Below are positions 50,001 to 60,329 of a DNA stretch of 64,000 nt, piece after piece. The notes below the pieces were generated by a model. That model had not been told where the DNA came from and did not search any database. It was given only the letters and a program-made list of their open reading frames with translations. Both the position numbers and the translations under genes were made by a program. Positions within the stretch are counted from its first letter, which is position 1. Each line of letters begins with the position of its first letter. Source of the DNA: Magnetospirillum sp. (GTDB lineage Bacteria > Pseudomonadota > Alphaproteobacteria > Rhodospirillales > Magnetospirillaceae). The stretch covers positions 682,001 through 746,000 of the forward strand of contig JANQAI010000005.1 of assembly GCA_024707145.1 (NCBI GenBank), given 5' to 3'.

Positions 50001-51923
50001 TGGACGCGATGGTCACCGTCTGGGTGGGCACCGCCGAATTCACCGTGAGGACCAGGGTGGTGTAGGCGGTGCGGTTGTTGGCGTCGGTGACCGCATAGGT
50101 GAAGGTATCGGTGACCGAGCCGCCCGACGGCACCGCGCCGCCATTGTCGGCCACATAGGAATAGCTGCCGTCGGCGTTCAGGGTCAGGTGGCCATAGGTG
50201 CCGGCCACCGAGGTGCCGACGCTGCCCGAAGGGGCGCTGCCGGCGCTGCCGGCGGCTACGCCGCTGACGCTCATGGCCGAATTGGTGGAATCGGTGTCGT
50301 TGGCCAGAACGCCGTGGGCGGCGTCGGCGGTGGCGGTGGCGCCCTGGGCCAGGCTGCCGGTATCGGCCGTGGCGGACGGGCCGGCGCCGCGCACCGTGAT
50401 GCTCAGGGTCGAGTTGCCCACCCCGCCATAACCGTCGAACACACCGTAGGTGAAGGTGTCCGTCACTTGCGTCCCGGCCGCGACGCCGGCGGCATTGTCG
50501 GCCACGTAGGTGTAGGTGCCGTTGGCGTTCAGGGTCAGATGGCCGTAGGTGCCGGCGATGGACACGCCCACATTGCCGAGCGGCGTGCCGTTGCCTGCCG
50601 CCACGTCGGTGACGGTCAGGCTGTAGCTGGCGGTGTCGTTGCCCAGCACGCCGCCGGTATTCACCGTCAGGGTGTTGCCCTGGAACACCGTGCCGGTGTC
50701 GGCGGTCAGATGGACATTCTGGCTGTTGGCCAGTTCGGTGGCGTACAGGGTATTGACCGCACTCAGGAAGCCGTTGTCGGCGGGCAGTTGGACCTTGAAC
50801 GGATAGCTGGTGGAATAGGTGCTTTCGCGGCCCGGAACCACCAGTTCGAAGGCGATTCCTGCAAATTGCTGGCGTTGCTGCTGTCGCTCCAGAAATAGAT
50901 GGAATCGACGGTGTTGCCGGTCTTGTCATTGCGCGAGATGGCGCCGGACAGGGTGAAGGTGCCGGTTTGGGTGACGCCGTTGACGTCCACCAGGCTTCCG
51001 ACGAAGGTCAGCGTCCCGGTGATGTCGTTGCCCTGCAGCTGGAAATTCCCCATGGTGGAGGTGGACGCGGCCGAGGCGGTGAACGACATCGTGCTGGTGT
51101 TGACGTAGCCCCCCTTCACCCAGCCATAGCTGTCGGTGGAGTCGAAGGCGCCCGTGGTGGTGCCGGCGCTATTGGAGGTGCCGGCGTAAAGCTGGAAGCC
51201 ATGGCCGTAATAGATGGTCGGCGCGGTCAACTCGCCGTCCCAGCCGGCCACGCCCAGGTCGAGCGCCGATTTGTCGATGGTTCCGCTATGGGCCTCCAGC
51301 GTCCAGTCGCCGCCAAAAGCGGCGCTGCCGGTGGTGTCGGTCGAGGCGGCCACATCGGTTCCGGTGGTGGCGCTCAGTTCGGCGATGAAATGCTGCCCGA
51401 TCTCGCCCTTGGCCACGTCGCAGCCATAGATCAGCACATCGGCGCCAGGCGCCAAGTCGTGCCCCCATTGCTGCAGCTGGCCGGCATATTGCGCCAGAGT
51501 GGCCCCGGAGAGGATGTCGCGGCCCAGGGTGATCTGGCCGGCATCGCCGTGAGAGACGATGTGCACCGCGTCCAGGCCGGCATGGCTGTCCAGGTAGCTG
51601 GTGATCTGGGCGATGCCGTCGCCGTTGGCGTCCAGGATCACCACCTCCGTACCGGCCGGCACGGCAGCCGCCAGTTGGGCGGCATTCTGCAGGCCGCCAT
51701 CGATGAACACCACCGCATGGGGGGCATCGGCGGAGGCACTCGCCGTTGCGGCGGCGGTTGCGGCAGTGGCCGGCGCCGGTTCCGGCTGCGCATCCGCATG
51801 GGCGGCATCGGCGGCGGCCGTGGTGGCCGCTACGGTGGCCGGAGCGGCACCGTCATACATGAACCGCTGCTCCAGCGCACGGGCCAGCGGGGGCCGGCCA
51901 AAACGGTTAGCGATTGCGGTCAT
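47041..51923 (-). CDS. Giant DUF4347 / Ig-like repeat surface protein, frameshifted
   Basis: About 1627 residues after adding one T near 50863. The N-terminus lacks a Sec signal but has ALEQRFMYDGAA, similar to the LEPR-type N-terminal motif of very large repeat proteins. DUF4347 follows at about 70-230 (VVFIDGGLQNAAQLAAAV, VHIVSHGDAGQITLG, DVLIYGCDVAKG). Then come cadherin/Ig-like repeats to about 1360, with three related copies around GRTVSITVSDGTPAHNVTGTATIQNDG, a Pro-rich linker and a C-terminal domain of about 200 residues. No RTX calcium-binding nonapeptides are seen. GAGG precedes the ATG. It heads an operon of envelope genes and is probably its exported product, an adhesin or biofilm protein. 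Confidence 0.82.
48290..48387. repeat. 98-bp identical repeat inside the giant gene, copy 1
   Basis: Identical over 98 bp to 49205-49302. It encodes part of an Ig-like repeat. A third, diverged copy starts near 48597. Confidence 0.85.
49205..49302. repeat. 98-bp identical repeat inside the giant gene, copy 2
   Basis: Identical to 48290-48387. High identity at the DNA level points to recent duplication or gene conversion between modules 915 bp apart. Confidence 0.85.
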
Positions 51924-52714
51924 GCGCCACCTCAGCAGGACAAAATTGTTGTCACTCCAATTTCAAAAGTAAGTGAAATCTACCCCATAAGGAATAGAAA
52001 AAGATGTATTTCATGTGGCGAATTGTCGCGATGTTTTGAATATTCAGTAAATACGCACAGCCTGTTTATGGTCCATTCATCAAATAACCCTAAGACCTTG
52101 TGCCTTTTCCCTGCTTCGGCGCCTGATCTCCCGCCCAGCGCTCCTTGCAGACTGGTTGCTGCCGCTGCTCATAGGGAGCGCTCGGCAGCGGTACCGACGT
52201 CAAATCCCCCAGCGGGTAGCGCATGCGCGTGCCTGTGCCGCCGATTTCCATCCATGCGGGCCAATCAAGCGTTCTGCTTTCCGGAATTTTGAACGCCAGA
52301 GCCGCAACGTCTCAGGGGTAAAGCGCGAGATGTTTGGGGTAACCGGCAGGCATGGTGCCCTCCCCGGATTCGCCCTGTGTTTTCTGAAGATCCAAGACCG
52401 GGGCGCTCATCCATTGGCCTCTTCGCGCGCGGATTGATCGGCGGTGGTAAGCCTCCCTCTTTTTCGGAGTGAGGCCTGGAGATGGCCGTGTGGCTAGGTT
52501 TTCAGCCCTTCTTCCGTGAATTGCGCACAGTCTATGACAGGGTACTCTAATTAGACAGTCACGACCTCTGAGCGCGTGACCACTCCCGCGTTGCAGCATT
52601 AACTTCTGACAAAACTGGCAGGCAAAGCAGGGGATATTCTGGAAACTTCCAGTAAACACCGTCGCAAATGCCGCTATAGCGCCAGCAGGGGTCAATCACA
52701 AACGGACTATCGTC
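51924..52714. other. AT-richer intergenic region between the surface-protein and pga operons
   Basis: A 791-bp region between divergent operons with clearly lower GC than its surroundings. It must carry promoters for the giant gene (minus) and pgaA (plus). Open frames inside it (52156-52437 plus, 52312-52695 minus) show no coding character. A 32-residue minus-strand peptide beginning MSAPVLDLQ near 52410 has a GAGG upstream but nothing else in support. No riboswitch or clear sigma-54 site was found. The DNA near 51960-52070 is the most AT-rich of the window, as expected for upstream activating or H-NS-like-binding sequence. Confidence 0.5.
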
Positions 52715-55700
52715 ATGCCTGTACTTCGTTGCGCGGGAAGGAGTCTTCCTGTCTTCGCGCTGGCGCTGCTTTCACTTGTCCCCGGGGTCGCGGCGCAGCA
52801 GACCGGCGGGGACATCGATGCACTCGTCCAGCAGGTCCGTCGATTGGACCAGGACGGCAATGCCGCCGAGGCGGTGTTGCTCCATGACCGCCTCCGCCTC
52901 CTGGCGCCCGGGCGGCCCGACCTCAAGGAAGCGCGGCTGCGGGCGATTTCACGGTTGGGTTACGACAAAGTGCTCGATCTGGCGCGCAAAGGTCATCCCT
53001 ATCCTGCGGTGGAGCTATTGCGCCAGTTGCACGCCAGCCGGCCGGACGAGCCAGGATTGGCGGCAGACCTGGTTTCCGTGCTGGGCTGGGCCGGCGAGGC
53101 TTCCGAACTGCTCAGGGTGGTCGCCACTCTTCCCCCAAAGCGCCGGACCGAGGAGCCGATCCTGCAGGCGGCAGCGCGGGCTCACCGCAGCCTGCGCCAA
53201 TACGGCAAGGCCCTTGAGCTGTATCGTGACGGACGCAAGCGCTTCCCCACCAATCCGGTTTACGCGGTCGGCGAAGTGCGGACGTTGGTGGATGCCGGCC
53301 GGCCGGCCGAGGCCGTTGCCATGGCGCGCGGCGCTGCCCAGGCATTCCCAAACGACGTTGAACTTTTGATGGCGTTGGCGGCGGCGCAGGAGGCCGAGCG
53401 GCAGCCCGAGGATGCCAGCGCGACCTATGGGCGTGTCCTCGAAGTGGCCCCCGCCCACGACGAGGCTCGCCGAAGACGGCAGGCGCTCGTCCCCCAAGGG
53501 ACGGCCTATCGCCGGGCGATTGCGCTCGCGCGTTCCGGCAAGGCGGAGCAGGCCCTGCCCACCTTGCGCGCCACCCGGACCCAAGCGCCGGAGGATGCGG
53601 CTGTCGCCTACGACCTGATCGTCGTGCTGTCCTGGGCCGGCCGCCATGCCGAGGCGATCACCGAGTTCGAGCGCCTGGATCCTGCGGCGGTGCCGGCGTG
53701 GGTACTCCGCGAAGCGGCCGCCGCCTACCGTGCCCGCAAGCGGCCGGACAAAGCCGTGGGGCTGTATCGTCGGGCACTTGCCCAGACGCCGGACGATCTC
53801 GGGCTGACCATGGGGCTGGCACGGGCGCTCTCCGAATCGGGACAGGGCAAGGATGCTCTCGCGGTGGTGCGCGATGAGGGCGTCCAACGCAGCCGCGACC
53901 CGTCGGCACTCATGCTGACCGCTGAGTTGTGCGAGCGCCACCGCGACTTCGACGGCGCCCGCGCGGCTTACGAGCGCGTGCTGGCGTTGGCGCCGAAGCG
54001 GGTGGACGCCCGGCGGGGCCTGCGCCGCGTTCTGCCCTCCACCACAGCCTATACCCATGCCATTGACGAAGCGCGTGCCGGCCGGACCACCGAGGCCGAG
54101 GCGCTGCTGTCGGCGCTGCGCACGGCCGACCCGGGCGACACGACGGTGACCGCCGACCTGGTCGCGGTCCTCAGTTGGGGCGGTCGCCACGCCGAGGCGG
54201 TCGCCGCCTTCTCCGCCCTGCCGACGGCCAGCCGCGCGCCAGCCTATGTGGTCGGGGCGGCGGCCCATTCCTACCGCGAACTGCGCAACTACGCCGAGGC
54301 CGCCACGCTGTACCAGCGGGCGCTGCAGCGTTCGCCGCAGCCGGGACCGTTGATGGCGGCGCTGACCGCCACGCTGCTGGATGCGGAGCGCAACGACGAG
54401 GCGGCGCCCTGGCTTGACCAGCTGCTGAAGCGCGAGCCGCGCAATCCCGAGGTTCACATCCTGGACGGCCGCCGTCACGAAGCCGCCCGGGCCTTCGATA
54501 AGGCTGCTGCCGCCTATCGCCGAGCGGCCGAACTGTCTGCCGACGAGGCCCGTCGGCGCCACGCCGAAGCCGCCGTGCTTCGCATGGAATACGCCTCCCT
54601 GATCCGCAATGCCCACGACGGCAATCGCGGCGCGGCGCTGGAGCGGCTGGCCCAGGCTGCATGCGGAGCGGCCCGGCGACCTCGGCGTCACCGCCGACTA
54701 CGCCGCGCTGCTGGTGGCCGATGGGCGCGACGCCGAGGCGCTGACGTTGGGCGAGGGCATCGCCCCCGAGCAAATGCCGGACGGTCTGCTCGACGCGCTG
54801 GCCAAAGCCAACCGCAATCTCGGCCGCACCACCGAAGCTGCCGAGCTTTACCGGATGGGCTGGGTGCGCAGCGCCACGGTGCATCCCTTCGGCATCGGTC
54901 TGGCCAATTCCCTGCTGGATGCCCGCGAGGTGGAAAAGGCCGAGGCGATCGTGGCGGAAATCGAGGCGCGGTATCCCGATGATCCCGAAATTCGCCTGGT
55001 CCGTGCCTCTATTCATGAGGGGCGAAAAGAATACGCGGCGGCGTTGGCGCAATACGACCGGGTGCTCGCCGTCCAGCCCGACCGCCGCGACGTGCATCGA
55101 CGCCGTGTCCTGGTGATGGCGGAATTGGGGGCGCCCCAACAGGCCCTGCGCCTGGCCGAAGCAGCCCCGGCCGGCAGTGTGCCGGCCGACGACGACCGGC
55201 GCCTGCGGCGCTGGGCCGCCGCCATGCACGTGCGCTGGGCCGATGTGCCGCGCGGCCGTGAACAGTCCGAATACGCCGAAGCCGACCGCGCCATCGCGAA
55301 GTTGGAACGGTTGATCGGCGAGTGGACTCCGCTGGGCGCTGAGGCTGCCGACGACGTGCGCGAGGCGCGCTGGGACCGGATCACGGCACTGCGCCAGCGA
55401 TTGCGCATGGTAGATGCGCTGGCGGAGTTCGACACCATGGTGAAGGAGGGCGCCAAGCCGCCGCCCTATGCCATCGCGGCCGCCGCCGATGCCTGCCTCT
55501 ATCTCGGCAAGGCCGAACGCGCCCGCGACCTGTACGCCCAGGTGGCGGAGCGTTGGCCGACCGCGTTCGAACCCCGGTTGTCGCAGCTTTACGCCCATGC
55601 CGCGCTGGGCGAGTGGGAACAGGCCTTCGCGCTCTCCGACCAGTTGGCCGACAAGGAGGGCAAGTGGATCTGGCTGAAGGGGCTGAACGAACCCCTGCCC

Positions 55701-56988
55701 AATCATGACCGCCTGACCGCCGAGATCGCCGCCGCCGAGATCCGCCTGTATGCCGGCGATATCGACGAGGCCGAACGCCGCGCCGAACGCATTGCCCAGG
55801 AAGCGCCGCGCAACATTCAACTGCGCCACCTGGTGGGCATGATCGCCCAGGCTCGCCACCAGCCCCGTCACGCCATCACCGAATTCGAGACGGCGCTGGC
55901 GCTGGAAAAGGCCAGCCACGATGCGGATGCGGGCCGTCCCGGCGCGCGCGAGGCGGCGGTGCCGGGGCGCGAACGCTACCTGGAATCCTCGTTGATGCAG
56001 GCGCGCCTGCTGCTGCGCGACTATCCGGCGGCCGAGGCCGGGACCTCCGACCTGCTGCGGCGCTTTCCCGAACAGAAACAGGTGCAGCGCCTGGCTCGTC
56101 AGATGGAGGTGCACAACATGCGCGAATTGGCGGTCGAGGCCAATGTCGGCCGCAGCCACGGCGGCGACCTGCGCGGCAACACGTACGGCCTCGACAGCAC
56201 GCTGTTCAGCGCGCCCATCGCCAATTACTGGCGCGTCTTCGCCGGCTATGGCGTCACCAGCGGGCGCTATCCCGAAGGTGTTTCCACCTGGCACCGCGCC
56301 AGGCTCGGGCGTGGAATACCGCGATGCCGACATCGAGGCGCTTGCCGAGGTTGCCGCCAACCTGGCCGAGACCGACCGGGTCGGCGGTCGCCTGCAAGGG
56401 CGCATGATCTTCGACGACGATCTGTCGGCGGGGATTTCGGGCGAACTCTTCAGCCGTCTGACCCCGCCGCGCGCCGTCGCCAACGGCATTACCGCCCATT
56501 CCGCCGAAGCCGAAGTGGAATGGCGTCCGTGGAAGGCCACGGAAATCGTCGGTGTCGGCCGTGTGCTCGATTTCAGCGACGGCAACCTGCGGACCGAACT
56601 GGGCGTGCAGGCAACGCAGGGCATCGCCTCGGGTCCGCCGGCCAGCCTCGACCTGCGCCTGACCGTGACCGGTTCGCACAACGATAAGCCGGGTGGTCCC
56701 TACTTTGCCCCCGACAAGGACTTGCTGGGCAGCGTGTCGGCCATCGTTGGCCAGCCGCTGATCGAGCGCGAGGACTTCTCGCTGTCGCACCGCCTGACCG
56801 GGACGCTCGGCGCCTATTGGCAGCAGGATTACGGCAGCACCCCGGTAGGCGGCTTGCGCTACGAGCAGGAATTGAAGCTCGGCGAGGAGTTCGACCTCAT
56901 CTACGGCGCCGGGATCGACTGGCTGTCCTTCGACGGCGACCGGGAAACCGACACCAGCTTCAACGTCAAGCTCAGATGGAAATTCTGA
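52715..56988 (+). CDS. pgaA: PgaA-type outer-membrane poly-N-acetylglucosamine export porin, two frameshifts
   Basis: About 1424 residues after removing one base near 54656 and one near 56304. Signal peptide at 1-28 (LPVFALALLSLVPGVAAQ). Residues about 30-1130 are tandem tetratricopeptide-type helical pairs; a transmembrane beta-barrel of about 290 residues follows from NVGRSHGGDLRGNTYG to the C-terminal LRWKF, ending in Phe as outer-membrane barrels do. Escherichia coli PgaA has about 807 residues with a similar barrel, so the periplasmic TPR part is roughly doubled here. Downstream pgaB and pgaC confirm the role in passing partly deacetylated polymer through the outer membrane. Both breaks preserve the pattern of the protein and look like sequencing insertions. 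Confidence 0.83.
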
Positions 56989-56990
56989 CC

Positions 56991-58532
56991 ATGCTGCGAT
57001 GGCTTTGCATTGTCGTGGCGCTGCTGGCTTGGCCCGCGGCCGCTTCGGCCGGCAGCCCCTTCGTGTCCATCTGCTGGCACGACGTGGCCGATGCCGATCC
57101 CGACCAGACCTACATGGCGGTGACCACCGCCAAACTGGTGCAGCAATTCAATTGGCTGCGCGAGAACGGCTATCATCCGGTCAGCCTGGACCAGATCCTC
57201 GCGGCCCGCGACGGTGGCCCGCCGCTGCCCGACAAGGCGGTGCTGCTTACCTTCGACGATGGCTACGTCAGCTTCTACACCCATGTGTTCCCGCTGCTGA
57301 AGGCGTTCGGCTATCCGGCGGCGCTGGCGCTGGTGGGTTCGTGGCTGGAAGTGCCGGCCGACCAGCTGGTGCCCTATGGCGACGACATGGCGCCGCGCTC
57401 GCTGTTCGTCACCTGGGACCAGGTGCGCGAGATGACCGCGTCGGGCCTGGTGGAGATCGCTTCGCACACCTGGAACCTGCATCGCGGCATCCTCGCCAAT
57501 CCCCAGGGCAATACGGAACCTGCCGTCATCACCCGTCTCTATGACGCCGCCGAGGGCCGCTACGAGGACGATGAGACCTACCGAGCCCGTCTGGCCCGCG
57601 ACTTCGAAACCAATTCGGCGGTGATCGCCCGCGAGACCGGACGACGGCCGCGCATGATGGTGTGGCCGTACGGTGCCTACAACCGCGCCGCCGTCGAGAT
57701 CGCCCGCGCCGCCGGCATGCCGCTGGCCGCCACGCTGGATGAAGGATTGGGCGATTCCACCGATCTGTCGGCCATCCCGCGCCGGCTGGTGATGAACGAC
57801 CCCAACCTGCCGGCCTTCGTCGACGATTTGCGTGCCGCCGCCATGGTGCCCCCCGTGCGGGCCGTTCAGGTGGATCTGGATCAGGTGTACGACCCCGATC
57901 CCTCGCGGCAGGAAGCTAATATCGGCCGTCTGATCGACCGCGTGAAGACGCTGGGGGCCAACACGGTGCTCTTGCAGGCCTTCACCGCCCAGGGTGAGGC
58001 GTGGTTCGCCAACGCTGTCCTGCCGGTCAAGGCTGATCTGTTCAATCGCGTCGCCTGGCAGCTGATGAGCCGGCTGAACGTGCTGGTTTACGCCCGCCTT
58101 GCCGTGGCCGATCCAGCGGTTGCCGAGGATCTGGCGCGCTATTCGCCGCTGGACGGACTGGTCTTCGAGGGGGCGGTCGAGCCGGATGTGGCCCGTGCCG
58201 TCGTTGAACGGGTGCGGACGTGGCGCAGCCCGCTGTTCACCGCCGCGGCCGATCCCCAGGCAGGGGCTGAATACACGGTCGTCGTGATCGGCGACGACCA
58301 GACGCTACGGGCTGCGCTCGCCGACGCTGCGCTTTACCCCGCCGGATTGCGCCACACGCTCTTCACCTTGCCGGCCGACCTGCCGGGGCGCGACCTGCAG
58401 CGGCACCTGACCGCCCTGGTGCTGGGGGGAGCGAAGAATCTTGGTTTCGGCCCCGACGACTTCCTCACGGGAAAGCCCGATGCCGCCGCCGTCGTGCCGA
58501 TCTTCTCACTCAAGGAGAGCCACGAGAAATGA
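56991..58532 (+). CDS. pgaB: Poly-beta-1,6-N-acetylglucosamine N-deacetylase
   Basis: 513 residues. Signal peptide about 1-20 (LCIVVALLAWPAAASA). The carbohydrate-esterase-4 domain shows ICWHDVAD, the metal and catalytic LTFDDGY (about 86-92), SHTWNLH and WPYGAYN motifs. The C-terminal part, from about 285 (VRAVQVDLDQVYDP), corresponds to the PgaB polymer-binding/hydrolase domain, but only about 230 residues, shorter than in Escherichia coli. There is no lipobox, unlike the lipoprotein of E. coli. The ATG at 56991 is 2 nt after the pgaA stop; an in-frame ATG at 56976 overlaps pgaA. It removes acetyl groups from the polymer in the periplasm before export. Confidence 0.88.
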   Translation: MLRWLCIVVALLAWPAAASAGSPFVSICWHDVADADPDQTYMAVTTAKLVQQFNWLRENGYHPVSLDQILAARDGGPPLPDKAVLLTFDDGYVSFYTHVFPLLKAFGYPAALALVGSWLEVPADQLVPYGDDMAPRSLFVTWDQVREMTASGLVEIASHTWNLHRGILANPQGNTEPAVITRLYDAAEGRYEDDETYRARLARDFETNSAVIARETGRRPRMMVWPYGAYNRAAVEIARAAGMPLAATLDEGLGDSTDLSAIPRRLVMNDPNLPAFVDDLRAAAMVPPVRAVQVDLDQVYDPDPSRQEANIGRLIDRVKTLGANTVLLQAFTAQGEAWFANAVLPVKADLFNRVAWQLMSRLNVLVYARLAVADPAVAEDLARYSPLDGLVFEGAVEPDVARAVVERVRTWRSPLFTAAADPQAGAEYTVVVIGDDQTLRAALADAALYPAGLRHTLFTLPADLPGRDLQRHLTALVLGGAKNLGFGPDDFLTGKPDAAAVVPIFSLKESHEK

Positions 58533-59818
58533 GCGTGCTTCTCGACATTGCCCCGCTTCTCCTGTGGGGCGGCAGCCTGCTGCTGGAGTTCGTCTTCCTC
58601 TACCCTCTCTACATGACGCTCATCTGGGTGTCGGGGGGCGTGCAGTATTATTGGCGGCGCGAGCGCGGCAAGCCGGGGCCGGACCAGTTCCCGGCGGCGG
58701 GGCCGCTGCCCTTCGTCTCGATCCTCGTCCCCTGCTTCAACGAGGGCGACAACGTCCGCGAGACCCTGGGCGCGCTGCTGGAGCAGAACTACCCCGATTT
58801 CGAGGTCATCGCCATCAACGACGGCTCGCGCGACGACACCGGCGCGCAGCTGGATGCCATGCTGGAGCAGGGGCACCACCGCCTGCGCGTCATCCAGCTG
58901 GCGGCCAACCAGGGCAAGGCCATGGCGCTCCGCATGGGGGCGATGGTTGCGCGGGGCGAGGTGCTGGTGTGTATCGACGGCGATGCCGTGCTCAGCCCCA
59001 ACACCACCGCCTGGCTGGCTTCGCACTTCGTCGCTAATCCCCGCGTCGGCGCGGTTACCGGCAACCCGCGCATCCGCACCCGCTCCACCGTTCTGGGGCG
59101 CATCCAGGTGGGCGAATTCGCGTCGATCATCGGCCTGATCAAGCGGGCCCAGCGCGTCTGGGGGCGCGTCTTCACGGTATCGGGGGTGATCGTCGCCTTC
59201 CGCAAATCGGCGCTCCACCGCGTGGGTTATTGGAGCATCGACATGATCACCGAGGACATCGACGTCAGCTGGCGACTGCAGCTTGACCACTGGTCGATCC
59301 ATTACGAACCCAATGCCCTGTGCTGGATTCTGATGCCCGAGACCTTGAAGGGACTGTGGCGGCAGCGGCTGCGCTGGGCCCAGGGCGGCGCCGAGGTGTT
59401 CCTGAAGTTCGCGCCACGGCTGTGGCGTTGGCGCTATCGGCGCATGTGGCCGATCCTCGCCGAATACACCCTCAGCGTCGCCTGGGCCTATTCCTTCGTG
59501 TTCTGCCTCTGCTTGTGGGCGGCCGGACGGGTGGTGGACATGCCGGCCCAGCTCAACGTTCCCACCATCCTGCCTCCGGCGTTCTGGGGATTGGTGCTGG
59601 CGACCATCTGCCTGTTCCAGATCTTCGTCAGCCTGAAGATCGACAGCCGTTACGAGCCCGGCCTGCTGCGCTCGTTCCCCTGGATGATCTGGTACCCGAT
59701 GGCGTTCTGGCTGCTGGTTTTCGCCACCACAGTCGTCGGCGTCCCCAAGGCCATCCTCAAGCGGCGGGGCAAGCGTGCCGTGTGGGTCAGCCCGGATCGA
59801 GGAGTTCGGCAGCAATGA
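58529..59818 (+). CDS. pgaC: Poly-beta-1,6-N-acetylglucosamine synthase (family 2 glycosyltransferase)
   Basis: 429 residues. Membrane helices lie at the N-terminus (about 10-35) and at the C-terminus (three to four, about 305-410). The GT2 catalytic signatures are present: PCFNEGDNV, IDGDAVLS (Asp150, Asp152), TEDIDVSW and QRLRWAQGG. It polymerises UDP-N-acetylglucosamine and moves the chain across the inner membrane together with PgaD. Start and stop overlap neighbours by 4 nt on both sides (ATGA), so pgaB, pgaC and pgaD are translationally coupled. In the known system c-di-GMP binding at the PgaC-PgaD interface turns synthesis on. Confidence 0.93.
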   Translation: MSVLLDIAPLLLWGGSLLLEFVFLYPLYMTLIWVSGGVQYYWRRERGKPGPDQFPAAGPLPFVSILVPCFNEGDNVRETLGALLEQNYPDFEVIAINDGSRDDTGAQLDAMLEQGHHRLRVIQLAANQGKAMALRMGAMVARGEVLVCIDGDAVLSPNTTAWLASHFVANPRVGAVTGNPRIRTRSTVLGRIQVGEFASIIGLIKRAQRVWGRVFTVSGVIVAFRKSALHRVGYWSIDMITEDIDVSWRLQLDHWSIHYEPNALCWILMPETLKGLWRQRLRWAQGGAEVFLKFAPRLWRWRYRRMWPILAEYTLSVAWAYSFVFCLCLWAAGRVVDMPAQLNVPTILPPAFWGLVLATICLFQIFVSLKIDSRYEPGLLRSFPWMIWYPMAFWLLVFATTVVGVPKAILKRRGKRAVWVSPDRGVRQQ

Positions 59819-60300
59819 AGCACCTGATCATCGACGCGCGCCAGTGCCGCAGCCCGTCGCAATGCATGCTCGACCTCGTCCTGACCACAGCTCTGTGGGT
59901 CTTCTATCTGGTGCTGGTGCATGAGGCCGCGCTGTTCGCGGCGGCGGTGGCCGGCTGGCTGGTCAACCCGACGGGGGCCTGGCTGTCGCACCGCTTCGCC
60001 GCGGTCCTGCCGACCTTGCTGTCCTATGCCGAGGTGGCGGCGATCAACGCCGGCCTGCTGTTCGCCTGGGCGGCGTACAACCGGCTGCGCTTCGCCGGGC
60101 GGGAGCGGCGCCGCGGTTCCGTGGTCGTCACCGCCGGCGATGTCGCCCGCTTCTACCACGTCACCGAGGCCGAGATCCTCGAATGGCGGGAGGCCCGTCG
60201 GCTGGTCGTGCACCACGACTCGGCCGGAATGATCACCCGCGTGGAGGCCGGCATGCCGCAATGGCCGTGCATGCCGGCGTTTGACGAGCAAGCCGCCTGA
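59815..60300 (+). CDS. pgaD: PgaD-like subunit of the polysaccharide synthase
   Basis: 161 residues. Two membrane helices, at about 20-50 and 63-85, are followed by an Arg-rich cytoplasmic tail with FAGRERRRGS and a helical end (VARFYHVTEAEILEWREARRLVVHHD). This is the expected PgaD layout: two helices, then a tail that meets PgaC and c-di-GMP. GGAG precedes the ATG, which overlaps the pgaC stop. Sequence conservation in PgaD is low, so the call leans on topology and gene order. The tail is somewhat longer than in the Escherichia coli protein. Confidence 0.82.
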   Translation: MKHLIIDARQCRSPSQCMLDLVLTTALWVFYLVLVHEAALFAAAVAGWLVNPTGAWLSHRFAAVLPTLLSYAEVAAINAGLLFAWAAYNRLRFAGRERRRGSVVVTAGDVARFYHVTEAEILEWREARRLVVHHDSAGMITRVEAGMPQWPCMPAFDEQAA

Positions 60301-60329
60301 AAAATCCGAGAAGACGGAAGGAGCAGACC

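Noticed and set aside
48037..50898. A long plus-strand frame opposite the giant repeat gene
   Set aside because: Gly- and Val-rich shadow of the repeats; the minus strand carries DUF4347 and Ig-like modules.
47041..51923. RTX adhesin with a type I secretion signal
   Set aside because: No GGxGxD nonapeptide repeats are visible and no ABC transporter gene is linked.
52312..52695. Open frames in the 790-bp intergenic region, including a 127-codon minus-strand frame
   Set aside because: No ribosome-binding site at the long start, atypical composition and no recognisable motif.
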